Assembly (NCBI RefSeq): GCF_030811835.1
Contig: NZ_JAUSRO010000006.1
Coordinates: 248,001-312,000, forward strand
DNA from: Variovorax ginsengisoli
Lineage (GTDB): Bacteria; Pseudomonadota; Gammaproteobacteria; Burkholderiales; Burkholderiaceae_C
Direction of reading: 5' to 3'
Length of the DNA: 64,000 nt
Shown here: positions 16,839-25,110 of the stretch, piece by piece
Layout of the letters: each line of letters opens with the position of its first letter
How positions within the stretch are numbered: the stretch's first letter is position 1
The notes under the pieces: generated by a model
The model's input: the letters and a program-made list of their open reading frames with translations, nothing else
The model's database searches: none
Told to the model about the DNA's origin: nothing
Position numbers and translations under genes: made by a program

Positions 16839-18218
16839 TCAACGGCCGACGCCCACAGGCGTGTTCCCCGGTGTGCCTGCGGCGGCCAGCGTCGCGTTCA
16901 CCGGAAGCAGGTCGGCCTGCGTCAGCGTGCCGCTGGCCTGCCGCAATTTCAGCGTGCCCAGCAGCACGTTGTAGCGGGCCACCGCCAGGTCGCGCTTGGT
17001 CTGGAACAGCTGGCTTTGTGCATTCAGCACGTCGATATTGATGCGCACACCCACCTGGTAGCCGAGTCGGTTGGCGTCGAGCGCGCTCTGGCTCGACGCC
17101 TCGGCCGCTTCGAGTGCCTTGACCTGGCTGGTGCCCGAGACCAGGCCCAGGTAGGCGGTGCGAGTGGCCTGCGTCACGTTGCGACGCGTGGCGTCGAGCG
17201 TGGCACGTGCCTGGTCTTCGAGCGCCAACGTCTCGCGCACCCTGTTTTCCGTGGCGAAGCCTGCGAACAGCGGCAGGTTGAAGTTGACGCCGATGCTGGC
17301 TTCCCTGACGCGGGTCCCTGTGGTGCTGGTGCTCGTGCCGTTGGGGTTATGGGCGAAGTTGTAGCCCATCGTTGCGTCCAGCGTGGGCTTGTGGCCGGCC
17401 TCGGCCTTCTTGATTTCAAGGCCTGCCACATCGACGGCGATGAGCGCCTGCCGGATGGCCGGATGCACCGCCTCCGCCTGGGTCACCCAGCGGTTGACGT
17501 CGGCTGGGTCGGGCTGTGGCAGCACCACGGGCGTGGACAGCGGCAACGGCACGCTGCCGGGCCGGCCGACCAGTTGGTCGAGCACGATGCGCCGCACCTG
17601 CAGGTCGTTTTCCGCAGAGATTTCCTGCGCCAGCACGAGGTCGTAACGCGCCTGTGCCTCGCGTGAATCGGTGATGGTCGAGGTACCGACCTCGAAGTTG
17701 CGTTTGGCAAAAGCCAGCTGCTCGGCCACAGCCGCCTTCTGCGCGCGCACCAGCGCCAGGCTGTCCTGGCTGGAGAGCACGTCGAAGTAGGCCTGGCCGA
17801 CGCGCACGATCAGGTCCTGGTCGGCACTTGCGAGCGCCGCTTCGGCGATTTCGGCCTGGCGCTTGCCCTGCTGGTAGGTGGCCCAGGCGGCCGGCCGGTA
17901 CAGCGGCTGCGAGGCGTTGATGCCTACCGTCTGGTTGCTGAAGTCGCGCACGCTGGAAGAGCGTGGCGCATTGGCGATCACGTCGAGGTCCTGATTGGTG
18001 TGGGATGCGCCTGCCGAAGCCGCCACATAAGGCAGGATGCCTGCCCGGGACTGAGCGGCGCGCGCCACGTTGGCCTCGAACTGCGCACGCGCACCCTGGT
18101 ACGTGGCGTCGTAACTCCGCGCCGACTCGTAGAGGTCGATCAGGCTCTGTCCATGGGCGGGCAGGGCGAGCACGGCGGCCAGTGCTGCGGAAAGTGGAAG
18201 GAACCGGCGCACGGGCAT
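16839..18218 (-). CDS. tolC: TolC-family outer-membrane channel protein
   Basis: A 459-residue type I secretion/efflux outer-membrane protein. It has a signal peptide (MPVRRFLPLSAALAAVLALP...), then SLIDLYESARSYDATYQ, the standard start of the mature TolC fold, and two OEP repeats with long alpha-helical, Ala/Gln-rich segments. ATG 18218 follows an AGGAC site. It is the last gene of a leftward set, possibly TetR-pcm-rhodanese-tolC, an order common in Burkholderiales. The inner-membrane pump partner is not in the window. Confidence 0.93.
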   Translation of the reverse strand: MPVRRFLPLSAALAAVLALPAHGQSLIDLYESARSYDATYQGARAQFEANVARAAQSRAGILPYVAASAGASHTNQDLDVIANAPRSSSVRDFSNQTVGINASQPLYRPAAWATYQQGKRQAEIAEAALASADQDLIVRVGQAYFDVLSSQDSLALVRAQKAAVAEQLAFAKRNFEVGTSTITDSREAQARYDLVLAQEISAENDLQVRRIVLDQLVGRPGSVPLPLSTPVVLPQPDPADVNRWVTQAEAVHPAIRQALIAVDVAGLEIKKAEAGHKPTLDATMGYNFAHNPNGTSTSTTGTRVREASIGVNFNLPLFAGFATENRVRETLALEDQARATLDATRRNVTQATRTAYLGLVSGTSQVKALEAAEASSQSALDANRLGYQVGVRINIDVLNAQSQLFQTKRDLAVARYNVLLGTLKLRQASGTLTQADLLPVNATLAAAGTPGNTPVGVGR

Positions 18219-18237
18219 GGAAAGTCCTGGGGAAAGG

Positions 18238-18576
18238 TCAGTAGCGCGCAACGGCGGTGTCGTGCGTGGCCGACCAGGCGTCGATACCGCCCGCCACGTT
18301 GGCCACCTGCTCGAAGCCGTTCTGCGTCAGAAAGGCGGCTACGCGCTGGCTGCGCGCGCCGTGATGGCACAGGCAGGCGATGCGCTGGCCGGGGTCGAGC
18401 TCGGCCAGGCGGTCAGGAATTTCGTTCATCGGGATGGCGACGAGTGCGAAGCCCTGCGGCACCACGCTGGCGGTCTGCAGTTCCCACGGCTCGCGCACGT
18501 CGAGCAGCACCGGCTGTGCGTCGCCGTCTTGTGCAAACCAGGCGGCAACGTCGGCCGGGCGGACTTGGTCGATCAT
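18238..18576 (-). CDS. Single-domain rhodanese (sulfurtransferase)
   Basis: A 112-residue rhodanese-like protein. The predicted catalytic loop is CHHGARS with Cys70, and the domain shows LLDVREPWEL and FEQVANVAGGIDAW, the family's framing motifs. It probably moves sulfane sulfur to an acceptor such as a thiol; the physiological acceptor is unknown. It sits between pcm (13 bases) and tolC (19 bases) and is clearly co-transcribed. Confidence 0.93.
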   Translation of the reverse strand: MIDQVRPADVAAWFAQDGDAQPVLLDVREPWELQTASVVPQGFALVAIPMNEIPDRLAELDPGQRIACLCHHGARSQRVAAFLTQNGFEQVANVAGGIDAWSATHDTAVARY

Positions 18577-18589
18577 GGGCGTGCCTGCT

Positions 18590-19282
18590 TCAGAAGTTGA
18601 AGCGCGGCGTCTCGGGGAAACCCAGCAGGCGCGGGGCGACCGTGTCCCAGGGCTGCAGGGTGTCCCACTTGCTTTCGCTCACGCGGGTCACGAAGGTGGC
18701 GCGCATCATGGGCTCGTCACCGACGATGGCTGCCAGTCGGCCGCCGATCTTCAGCGAACCGAGCAGATTCTGGGGAATGCGAGCGACCGAGCCGCTGAGG
18801 ACGATCACGTCGAAGCTCGGACCGCTGGGCAGCGGCGTGGCGCCGTCGGCATTGCGTACCTCGACATTGGTCACGCCATTGCGCGCCAGTGTCTGGGCAG
18901 CGCGGGCGGCCAGCGTGGGGTCGATTTCCAACGACAGCACGCTGGCGGCGCGGTAGGCCAGCAGCGCAGCCATGAAGCCGGAGCCGGTGCCGATTTCGAG
19001 CACGGACTCGTGCTTTTGCACGTGAAGGTCTTGCAGCGTGCGTGCTTCCACGCGGGGCGACAGCATGGTCTGGCCTGGGAGCGAGCCGACGCCGCTGCCG
19101 TCCAACGGGATTTCCATGTCGAAGAACGCCAGCGCGCGGTGTGCCTCTGGCACGTAGTCCTCACGGCGCATCACTGCGAGCTGGTCGAGGATATCGAGGT
19201 CGAGCACATCCCAGGGACGGATCTGTTGCTCGATCATGTTGAAGCGCAGGCGTTCGAGGGAGGCAGGGGCGTGGGTGGTCAT
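18590..19282 (-). CDS. pcm: Protein-L-isoaspartate O-methyltransferase
   Basis: A 230-residue SAM-dependent methyltransferase that starts repair of isoaspartyl residues in aged proteins. The SAM site is VLEIGTGSGFMAALLA, and the PCMT signature SLPGQTMLSPRVEAR is clear before it. The usual product is ~210-230 residues. ATG 19282 (MTTHAPASL) is used; a later ATG (MIEQQIRPW) is also plausible. It leads the rhodanese-tolC genes and follows a TetR gene by 40 bases. Confidence 0.93.
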   Translation of the reverse strand: MTTHAPASLERLRFNMIEQQIRPWDVLDLDILDQLAVMRREDYVPEAHRALAFFDMEIPLDGSGVGSLPGQTMLSPRVEARTLQDLHVQKHESVLEIGTGSGFMAALLAYRAASVLSLEIDPTLAARAAQTLARNGVTNVEVRNADGATPLPSGPSFDVIVLSGSVARIPQNLLGSLKIGGRLAAIVGDEPMMRATFVTRVSESKWDTLQPWDTVAPRLLGFPETPRFNF

Positions 19283-19322
19283 GGGGCTTTTTCCGTGATG
19301 GGCGCAGGACAAACCTTCAATT

Positions 19323-19997
19323 TTAGGCGCTCGGCCGCGCACTGAGGCCCCGCAGCACGATCTCGGTCTGCACCGCGATGAAGGTTTCGGGGTCGAGCAC
19401 CGCCTGACCGTCGATGCACATGGGCGTCGAGTGCTGCCACAGCATCAGGAACATCATGGGCGCGATGACGGCATAGATGGCGTGATCGACATCGACCGGC
19501 GCGAACTCTCCGCTGTCGATCCCACGGTGCAGGATGCGACGCACCAGGGCATGGCCAGGGCGAACGACCTCCTGGCGGTAGAACTCGGCGAGCGTCGGGA
19601 AATTGCTCCCTTCGCTCATGAGCAGCTTGGTCAGTCCCGAGGCCTTGGTCGAACCCACCCGTTCCCACCACACGCGCATGCAGTAGCGCAGCATGTCGCT
19701 GGTGCTGCCCTCGAACACCTCGAACTCCTTGTTCCACTCGGTGAAACGACCCGAGAGGTTCTCGGTGACCACCGCCTTGAAGAGCTCTTCCTTGTTCTTG
19801 AAGTAAAGGAACAGCGTGCCTTTGGACACGCCCGCGCGCGCGGCCACTTCTTCCGCGCGGGTCGCCGCAAAGCCTTTCTCCACGAACAGGTCGAGTGCCG
19901 CAGCGATCAGCTCTCCCGGACGCGCCTCCTTGCGCCGTTCGCGCTTGGCGCGCACGGGACAGAGCTTGTCGCTGAGAAAACGGCGAGGAGTGACCAC
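19323..19997 (-). CDS. TetR/AcrR-family transcriptional regulator
   Basis: About 224 residues. The helix-turn-helix lies at LIAALDLFVEKGFAATRAEE-type sequence followed by SKGTLFLYFKNKEELFK. The start is uncertain: GTG 19997 places the start just inside a palindromic operator, GTG 19952 would shorten the tail, and no clear ribosome site marks either. It heads the pcm-rhodanese-tolC set, so it may regulate outer-membrane export as well as itself, and possibly the divergent msrA. No effector can be inferred. Confidence 0.88.
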   Translation of the reverse strand: MVTPRRFLSDKLCPVRAKRERRKEARPGELIAAALDLFVEKGFAATRAEEVAARAGVSKGTLFLYFKNKEELFKAVVTENLSGRFTEWNKEFEVFEGSTSDMLRYCMRVWWERVGSTKASGLTKLLMSEGSNFPTLAEFYRQEVVRPGHALVRRILHRGIDSGEFAPVDVDHAIYAVIAPMMFLMLWQHSTPMCIDGQAVLDPETFIAVQTEIVLRGLSARPSA

Positions 19998-20009
19998 GGG
20001 AAGTTTTAA

Positions 20010-20026
20010 TGACTGACGGGTTAGTA
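20010..20026. promoter_or_regulatory. Candidate TetR operator between tetR and msrA
   Basis: The imperfect palindrome TGACTGACGGGTTAGTA lies just upstream of the TetR start in a locally AT-rich patch. The half-sites ACT(G/A)AC are of the kind bound by AcrR-like proteins. Autoregulation is inferred. Confidence 0.5.
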
Positions 20027-20101
20027 ATGTAGTCAGCTGCTTCCTGCCCGTCAAGCCGCGACAATACGCACTGTTCCCTTTGCTACTTGCTGGAGCCTCC
20101 C

Positions 20102-20659
20102 ATGTCCACACCCGCCTCGTCATCGTCGATCGAAACCATCGTTCTGGGTGGTGGCTGCTTCTGGTGCACCGAGGCCGTGTTCGACCGGGTGCAAGGCGTG
20201 ATCGACGTGGAGTCCGGCTACAGCAATGGCCAGGTCAGGAACCCTACGTACGAGCAGGTCTGCACGGGCCGCACGGGTGTGGTCGAAGTGGTCAAGGTGC
20301 AGTTCGATCCGGCCGTGATCTCCTTGCGCGAGGTGCTGGAGATTTTCTTCGTCATCCATGACCCGACCACGCTCAACCGCCAGGGCAACGACGTGGGCAC
20401 GCAGTACCGCAGCGGCATTTACTACGGCAACGAGGCGCAGCGCGAAGTGGCCGACGCGGTGATCCGCGAGATCGGCGAAAGCGGCACCTACGGCGCACCG
20501 ATCGTGACCGAGGTGGTGCCGCTGGCCGATTATTCGACGGCCGAGGACTATCACCAGGACTACTTTCTCAACCACCCGAATCAGGGTTACTGCGCTTTCG
20601 TGGTCGGCCCGAAGGTTGAGAAGTTCCAGAAGACCTTCAAGGCACGCGTGAAGGCCTGA
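20102..20659 (+). CDS. msrA: Peptide-methionine (S)-S-oxide reductase
   Basis: A 185-residue MsrA, which reduces the S epimer of methionine sulfoxide in damaged proteins. The catalytic motif GGGCFWCTEAVF (Cys19) is intact, with the supporting GTQYRSGIYY and YHQDYF motifs. ATG 20102 has GGAG upstream. Only Cys19 and Cys22 are in the active motif, and one more Cys is near the C-terminus (GYCAF), a usual recycling cysteine position. It is divergent from the TetR gene and belongs, with pcm, to a protein-repair theme. Confidence 0.95.
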   Translation: MSTPASSSSIETIVLGGGCFWCTEAVFDRVQGVIDVESGYSNGQVRNPTYEQVCTGRTGVVEVVKVQFDPAVISLREVLEIFFVIHDPTTLNRQGNDVGTQYRSGIYYGNEAQREVADAVIREIGESGTYGAPIVTEVVPLADYSTAEDYHQDYFLNHPNQGYCAFVVGPKVEKFQKTFKARVKA

Positions 20660-20698
20660 GCGCCTGCCCACGTCCCGCCTTTTCGCATTTTTTCCTTC

Positions 20699-21115
20699 GT
20701 GCATCTGACGACTGTTCCCGCCCGCCGCCGCTCGCCCGCGCTCTTTGTGGTGCTGGCGCTTGCGGTATGGCTCGCCGCCACGCTGGGCCTGATGCACCAG
20801 ACGATGCATGTGCCCGGTCTCAAGGCCGCAGCGGCGGCCGCGCGTGGAGGCGCGCCGGTCACCGCGTCGCCGTCGGGCGATGCCTCGCATCCGGCACCTG
20901 CCGCCCACGGCGTGCTTGCCTTGTTCGGCGGACACCACAGCGAAGCCGACTGTCGTTTGTACGACCAGCTCGCGCACGGCAGCGCCATGCCATCCGTGCC
21001 GTTCGTTGCCTTGCCGGTGTTCCTGCCGGCCGCCACCTTCGCCTGGTTCGAAGGTGAAGTGCTGGCCCGCTGGGTCGCGCTGTTCGACGCGCGCGGCCCG
21101 CCCTTTTCTCGCTGA
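20699..21115 (+). CDS. Small His-rich membrane-associated protein before TonB receptor
   Basis: A 138-residue protein with one clear N-terminal hydrophobic segment (ALFVVLALAVWLAATLGL) and a second weaker one near the end. It carries possible metal ligands: HQTMH right after the first helix and GGHHSEADCRLYDQLAH in the middle. Proteins of this kind, some in DUF2946, often precede metal-related TonB receptor genes. GTG 20699 is the only reasonable start. It lies 74 bases before the receptor and is probably co-expressed. Its function is not established; the metal link is inference. Confidence 0.7.
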   Translation: MHLTTVPARRRSPALFVVLALAVWLAATLGLMHQTMHVPGLKAAAAAARGGAPVTASPSGDASHPAPAAHGVLALFGGHHSEADCRLYDQLAHGSAMPSVPFVALPVFLPAATFAWFEGEVLARWVALFDARGPPFSR

Positions 21116-21189
21116 AGTCCCCAGTCCGATTCGCCGCACCCCGTGCAGGGGTGGCGGTGTGTCGCCTATCGATTCAACGAGTTTTCATC

Positions 21190-23265
21190 ATGTCTTCCAT
21201 TTTTCGTCGCAACGCGCTGGCCGTTGCCGCCTTGTCCTTTCTCTCCCTGGCTGTGCACGCGCAGGCCGACAACCCGCCCACCGGCAACCTCAAGGAGATC
21301 ACCGTCACCGGCAATCCGCTTGGTGCCGCCGATGTCATCGCGCCAGTCGACACGCTCCAGGGCGACGCACTGCTGCTGCGCAGCACGTCGACGCTCGGTG
21401 AGACGCTCAATACGCTGCCGGGCGTCAGCAGCAGCTACTTCGGCCCCAATGCCAGCCGTCCGATCATCCGAGGCCAGGACGGTGACCGCATCCGCATCCT
21501 GCAGAACGGTGGCGCTGCGCCCGACGCCTCGGCGCTGAGCTACGACCACGCCGTGCCAGTCGACGCGCTGGTGACCGAGCGCCTTGAAGTGCTGCGGGGG
21601 CCGTCGGCGCTGCAGTACGGAGGCAGCGCTGTGGGCGGCGTGGTCAACGTCATCGACAACCGCATTCCGACCGAGCCGATCAACGGCTTCGGCGGCCGGG
21701 CCGACCTGGGCTATGCGACGGGCAACAAGGAAAAGTCCGGCGGTGTCGTGCTCGAAGGTGGCAATGACCGCTATGCGCTGCACGTCGATGCCTTCGACCG
21801 CAAGTCCGACGACGTGTCGGTGCCCATCGATCTCGAATGCGCCAAGCCCGGCTCACCCGGGCTGGCGCGCAAGATCTGCAATTCCGCCAACAGTGCCCAC
21901 GGCGGCGCCATCGGTGGCACGCTGTTCTTCGACCAGGGCTGGATCGGCGCATCGGCGAGCAGCTACCGCAGCACCTATGGCACCGTGGCCGAGGACGACG
22001 TGACCATCGGCATGAAATCCGATCGCTATGCGCTCGAGGGCGAGTGGCGGCCGGGCGGCTTCTTCACCAGTGTGCATGCCAAGCTCAACCGCACCGACTA
22101 CCAACATACCGAGTACGAAGGGGGCGAGCCGGGCACGGTGTTCGCCAACAAAAGCGACGACCTTCGCATCGAGGCGCGGCATCGCAAGATCGGCAACGTC
22201 GAGGGTCTGATCGGCTTGAGCAGTGAGCGCGGTAACTTCTCCGCCGATGGCGAGGAGGCGTTCGCACCGCACAGCCGCACCGTGTCGAACGCGCTGTTCC
22301 TGCATGAAGAACTGAGCACCTCCTGGGGGCGCCTGAGTTTCGGCGCGCGCACCGAGCAGACGAAGGTCACGTCCTTCGGCTATCCGGACGACCTGTCGAT
22401 CACGCGCTTTGCCACGGGCGAACGCAGCTTCAACCCCCACAGTGCCGCCCTCGGTGCGCTGGTGAATCTGGCGCCGCAATGGCAGCTCACCTCCAACATC
22501 GCCTACACCGAGCGCGCGCCCAAGGACTACGAGCTCTTTGCCAACGGCCCGCACGTGGCCACGGCCGCATGGGAAGTGGGTGACGCAGAACTCAAGAAGG
22601 AGAAGTCACTGGGACTGGACCTTGGCGCGGAATGGAAGTCTGGTCCCAACAACGCCCGTGTGAACGCCTATGTGACGCGCTTCGACAACTACATCGGACT
22701 GACGGCGACGGGCCGTACGCTCGACGAGGAAGGCGCACCGGTGGCCGCTGGCGCCGATGGCGGCCTGGCCGAATACGCGTACAGCGGCGTGCGTGCACGC
22801 TTTGTCGGCATCGAGGCCACTGGCAAGCAGCGCCTGATGGGCAGCAACGGCTTCACGCGCTCGGCCGACGGCAGCACGCTCGACCTCGAATGGCGCGGGG
22901 ACGTGGTGCGCGCGACCAACACCGACACCGGCGAACCACTGCCTCGCATTGCGCCACTGCGCGTGGGCGCGACGCTGGCCTATGGTGATGGCCCGTGGAC
23001 CGGCCGGTTCGGCTTCGACAGCTATGCCGCGCAACACCGCGTACCGTCGATCGGTGACAGGGAAACCGCGGGCTACACGCTGTGGAACGCGGCGCTGACC
23101 TATCGCATGAAGGTCGAGCGCGCCACGCTCACCTGGTATGCGCGCCTGGACAATCTCACGAACAAGCTGGCCTACAGCGCGACGTCGATCCTGACAACGA
23201 CCGTTTATCCGGCCGCGCCGCAGCCGGGCCGCTCACTCAAGGTGGGTCTGCGCGCGACCTTCTGA
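21190..23265 (+). CDS. TonB-dependent outer-membrane receptor (ZnuD-like)
   Basis: A 691-residue receptor. A signal peptide (to ~AVHA) is followed by a TonB-box-like stretch (LKEITVTG), the plug domain with SRPIIRGQDGDRIRILQNGG and ERLEVLRGPSALQYGGSAVG, and a 22-strand barrel ending in an aromatic C-terminal residue (...KVGLRATF). The plug motif is highly similar in pattern to ZnuD zinc receptors of Neisseria and relatives. A loop has two cysteines (LECAK...KICNS) flanking a variable segment, as in ZnuD. Zinc is the favoured substrate, not proven. No Zur box was seen upstream. Confidence 0.9.
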   Translation: MSSIFRRNALAVAALSFLSLAVHAQADNPPTGNLKEITVTGNPLGAADVIAPVDTLQGDALLLRSTSTLGETLNTLPGVSSSYFGPNASRPIIRGQDGDRIRILQNGGAAPDASALSYDHAVPVDALVTERLEVLRGPSALQYGGSAVGGVVNVIDNRIPTEPINGFGGRADLGYATGNKEKSGGVVLEGGNDRYALHVDAFDRKSDDVSVPIDLECAKPGSPGLARKICNSANSAHGGAIGGTLFFDQGWIGASASSYRSTYGTVAEDDVTIGMKSDRYALEGEWRPGGFFTSVHAKLNRTDYQHTEYEGGEPGTVFANKSDDLRIEARHRKIGNVEGLIGLSSERGNFSADGEEAFAPHSRTVSNALFLHEELSTSWGRLSFGARTEQTKVTSFGYPDDLSITRFATGERSFNPHSAALGALVNLAPQWQLTSNIAYTERAPKDYELFANGPHVATAAWEVGDAELKKEKSLGLDLGAEWKSGPNNARVNAYVTRFDNYIGLTATGRTLDEEGAPVAAGADGGLAEYAYSGVRARFVGIEATGKQRLMGSNGFTRSADGSTLDLEWRGDVVRATNTDTGEPLPRIAPLRVGATLAYGDGPWTGRFGFDSYAAQHRVPSIGDRETAGYTLWNAALTYRMKVERATLTWYARLDNLTNKLAYSATSILTTTVYPAAPQPGRSLKVGLRATF

Positions 23266-23380
23266 GGCTCCGTTCAGCACGGGTGCTGTAGGAGGCTGCC
23301 GACATTCGCTCGCGTGTCTGACCGGAGTTGGTGCGCACCACTTTCGTGAAATAGTTGCACACCAAAAACGGAGACACACC

Positions 23381-23749
23381 ATGACACGCGAAGCGATATT
23401 CTGTTTTGATACGGCGACCGTGCGGTTTGCCATCTACCCCGACGGCGACGATGGTGCGCGGGTGATCGCGCAAATCAGCGAGGACCCGCTTCGTGATCTG
23501 TTTGGCGCCAGCGGCGATGGCGCAACGCTGCTGGCAGCCTACGACAGGCATGCCGACCGTATCAACGAGATGGCCATCGCCCGCTATCGCGCCAATTCGC
23601 AACAACCGATCGTGCTCCAGACGATGGATTTCGATGCCGTAGGCATCCGGGGTGGCGTCATGGGCGTGGTAATTCCACAGGTGATTGCCGCAGCGCCTCG
23701 CGCGCGGGCTTCCGTCGGCATGGGGTGGCGCACGGCGCTGGCTGCGTAG
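23381..23749 (+). CDS. DUF1488-like protein with a C-terminal extension
   Basis: A 122-residue protein. Residues ~5-72 have the DUF1488 pattern: a short beta opening (AIFCFDTATVRFAIYP), then AQISEDPLRDLFG, then a helical LLAAYDRHADRINEMA segment. Family members are usually ~85 residues; here about 45 extra residues follow. Function unknown. A perfect 10-base palindrome GGTGCGCACC is at 23330-23339 upstream. It is convergent with the ligase-like gene, with only 4 bases between the stops. Confidence 0.65.
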   Translation: MTREAIFCFDTATVRFAIYPDGDDGARVIAQISEDPLRDLFGASGDGATLLAAYDRHADRINEMAIARYRANSQQPIVLQTMDFDAVGIRGGVMGVVIPQVIAAAPRARASVGMGWRTALAA

Positions 23750-23753
23750 GTCG

Positions 23754-25103
23754 CTATAGCCACCACGATACGGGCCCACTCAGCCGTTGTACGTGGGCCG
23801 TTGTTGGACCGAACGAACCCAACAGTACCTGCAACCCCGAAATTGTTTGCGCACGGTCGATCCATTGCAGGGCCGATGCAATGCGTTGTCTTTCGTAGCG
23901 CGGCGTGACCCGCTGGAGCAGGGCGGTGAGCGCCTGTTGATGCGCCAGGTCAGGCGCAGGCTGCCATGGCAGGGTGGTCAGCGAAGTTTCCACATCGGCC
24001 GTTTCATAGCTTTCGCACCAGTGCAAACCGGCTGCCGTATCGATCGCATCCAGATGGCTCACCAGCAGCCCGTCGAGCGGTCCCACCGACTTCAATGCGT
24101 AGCGCAGCAGCACGGCGTCGGGGTGGCCGCGGCGAAAGCGGCCCTGCCAGCCGGCGTCCGCGTTGTGCGGCTCTGCGAGCGCATCCAGTGCGAGGTCGGC
24201 GGTCGGAAGCGGCCCGGCACCGTGCCGCGTCAGGTAACTGCGCAGCACCCCCAGGTGCTGCACGCGCGCGTCGATGCCCAGGTCCGATAGCACGGCGTCG
24301 ACGGCGTGGGTCGAGATCGAACTCCAGGTGGTGTGCGGGTGAAAGCCATGCCACTCGTCGAGCAGTACTCCTTGTGCGCCCTCGAACACGACGCGTCCGG
24401 GCAGGGTCAGCCGCTGTGCGATGGCCGCTCCCTCAGCCGGGGGCGATTGCGCGATGCAGGGCTGCAGCGCGTCCAACCAGCGCGCGGCCAAGTCGGCATC
24501 GCCGAGGAGCGCACGCTCCGCGAACCCCGCTTTATCCCCGGGTGTCACTTCCGCGAATTCCTGTTGCAACGCAGTGCGGATGGCGTCGAGTTTTCCGAGT
24601 GCGTGTGCGCGATGAGGCAGATCGCCGTAGCGCAGGGCCGCCTCGGGGTGCGCCAGCGCATGCCGGACCGTTTCGCCCACGCCCACGCCGCAACTCCCAT
24701 GGGCCTGCGGGCCGCGCGCCCATTCGCGCAGGCGGCCCGCGGCCTGATGAAAGGGCGTGGTGACCTTGCAGCGTGCATCGATCCACAGGCGGGACATGGC
24801 ATCCACCATACCGGCGCGGCGGAGGTATTCGTTCTCCGCCAACAGGCCCGTCGGATGCACCACCACCGGGCTCGCCAGCACGGTGGCCACGCCGTGGTGG
24901 AAGCTGCCGGCGCCGAACTGTGAAAACGTATGGTGCCGCCCATCCGGTCGCACCACGTTGTGGCCAGCCTGCGCGCCGCCGTTGAATCGCACCACCGTGT
25001 GGGTGGCGCCGTCGTCGCAGAGATGGTCGGTAAAGAGTCCCTTGCCGCAATCGCCGAAGCCGAGCCCCAGCAGCGAGAGGTAGCGGGTCAGGCCGCTTGC
25101 CAC
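23754..25103 (-). CDS. Divergent adenylosuccinate-synthetase-like nucleotide ligase
   Basis: A 449-residue PurA/PurZ-superfamily protein. It keeps the phosphate-loop with catalytic Asp (GFGDCGKG, Asp18), the AGH histidine (His48), EGAQGVLLDEWHG (241-253) and RHGAGPLPT (293-301). It differs from housekeeping PurA at key places: GDEGKG reads GDCGKG, the TTGRGIG loop reads SCGVGVG (137-143), the aspartate/IMP loop is GRFRRG (321-326), and the guanine-recognition TKLD reads SHLD (~349-352). It likely still joins an amino acid to a purine-type nucleotide, but the substrates may be non-standard. GTG 25103 lies 7 bases after the VWA stop. It is not the normal purA, which should be elsewhere. Confidence 0.85.
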   Translation of the reverse strand: MASGLTRYLSLLGLGFGDCGKGLFTDHLCDDGATHTVVRFNGGAQAGHNVVRPDGRHHTFSQFGAGSFHHGVATVLASPVVVHPTGLLAENEYLRRAGMVDAMSRLWIDARCKVTTPFHQAAGRLREWARGPQAHGSCGVGVGETVRHALAHPEAALRYGDLPHRAHALGKLDAIRTALQQEFAEVTPGDKAGFAERALLGDADLAARWLDALQPCIAQSPPAEGAAIAQRLTLPGRVVFEGAQGVLLDEWHGFHPHTTWSSISTHAVDAVLSDLGIDARVQHLGVLRSYLTRHGAGPLPTADLALDALAEPHNADAGWQGRFRRGHPDAVLLRYALKSVGPLDGLLVSHLDAIDTAAGLHWCESYETADVETSLTTLPWQPAPDLAHQQALTALLQRVTPRYERQRIASALQWIDRAQTISGLQVLLGSFGPTTAHVQRLSGPVSWWL

Positions 25104-25110
25104 GTCGTCG

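Noticed and set aside
23754..25103. Phage Z-genome (2-aminoadenine) pathway
   Set aside because: Only the PurZ-like similarity exists; there is no DatZ, MazZ or DpoZ gene, and the neighbours are VWA and pseudokinase genes.
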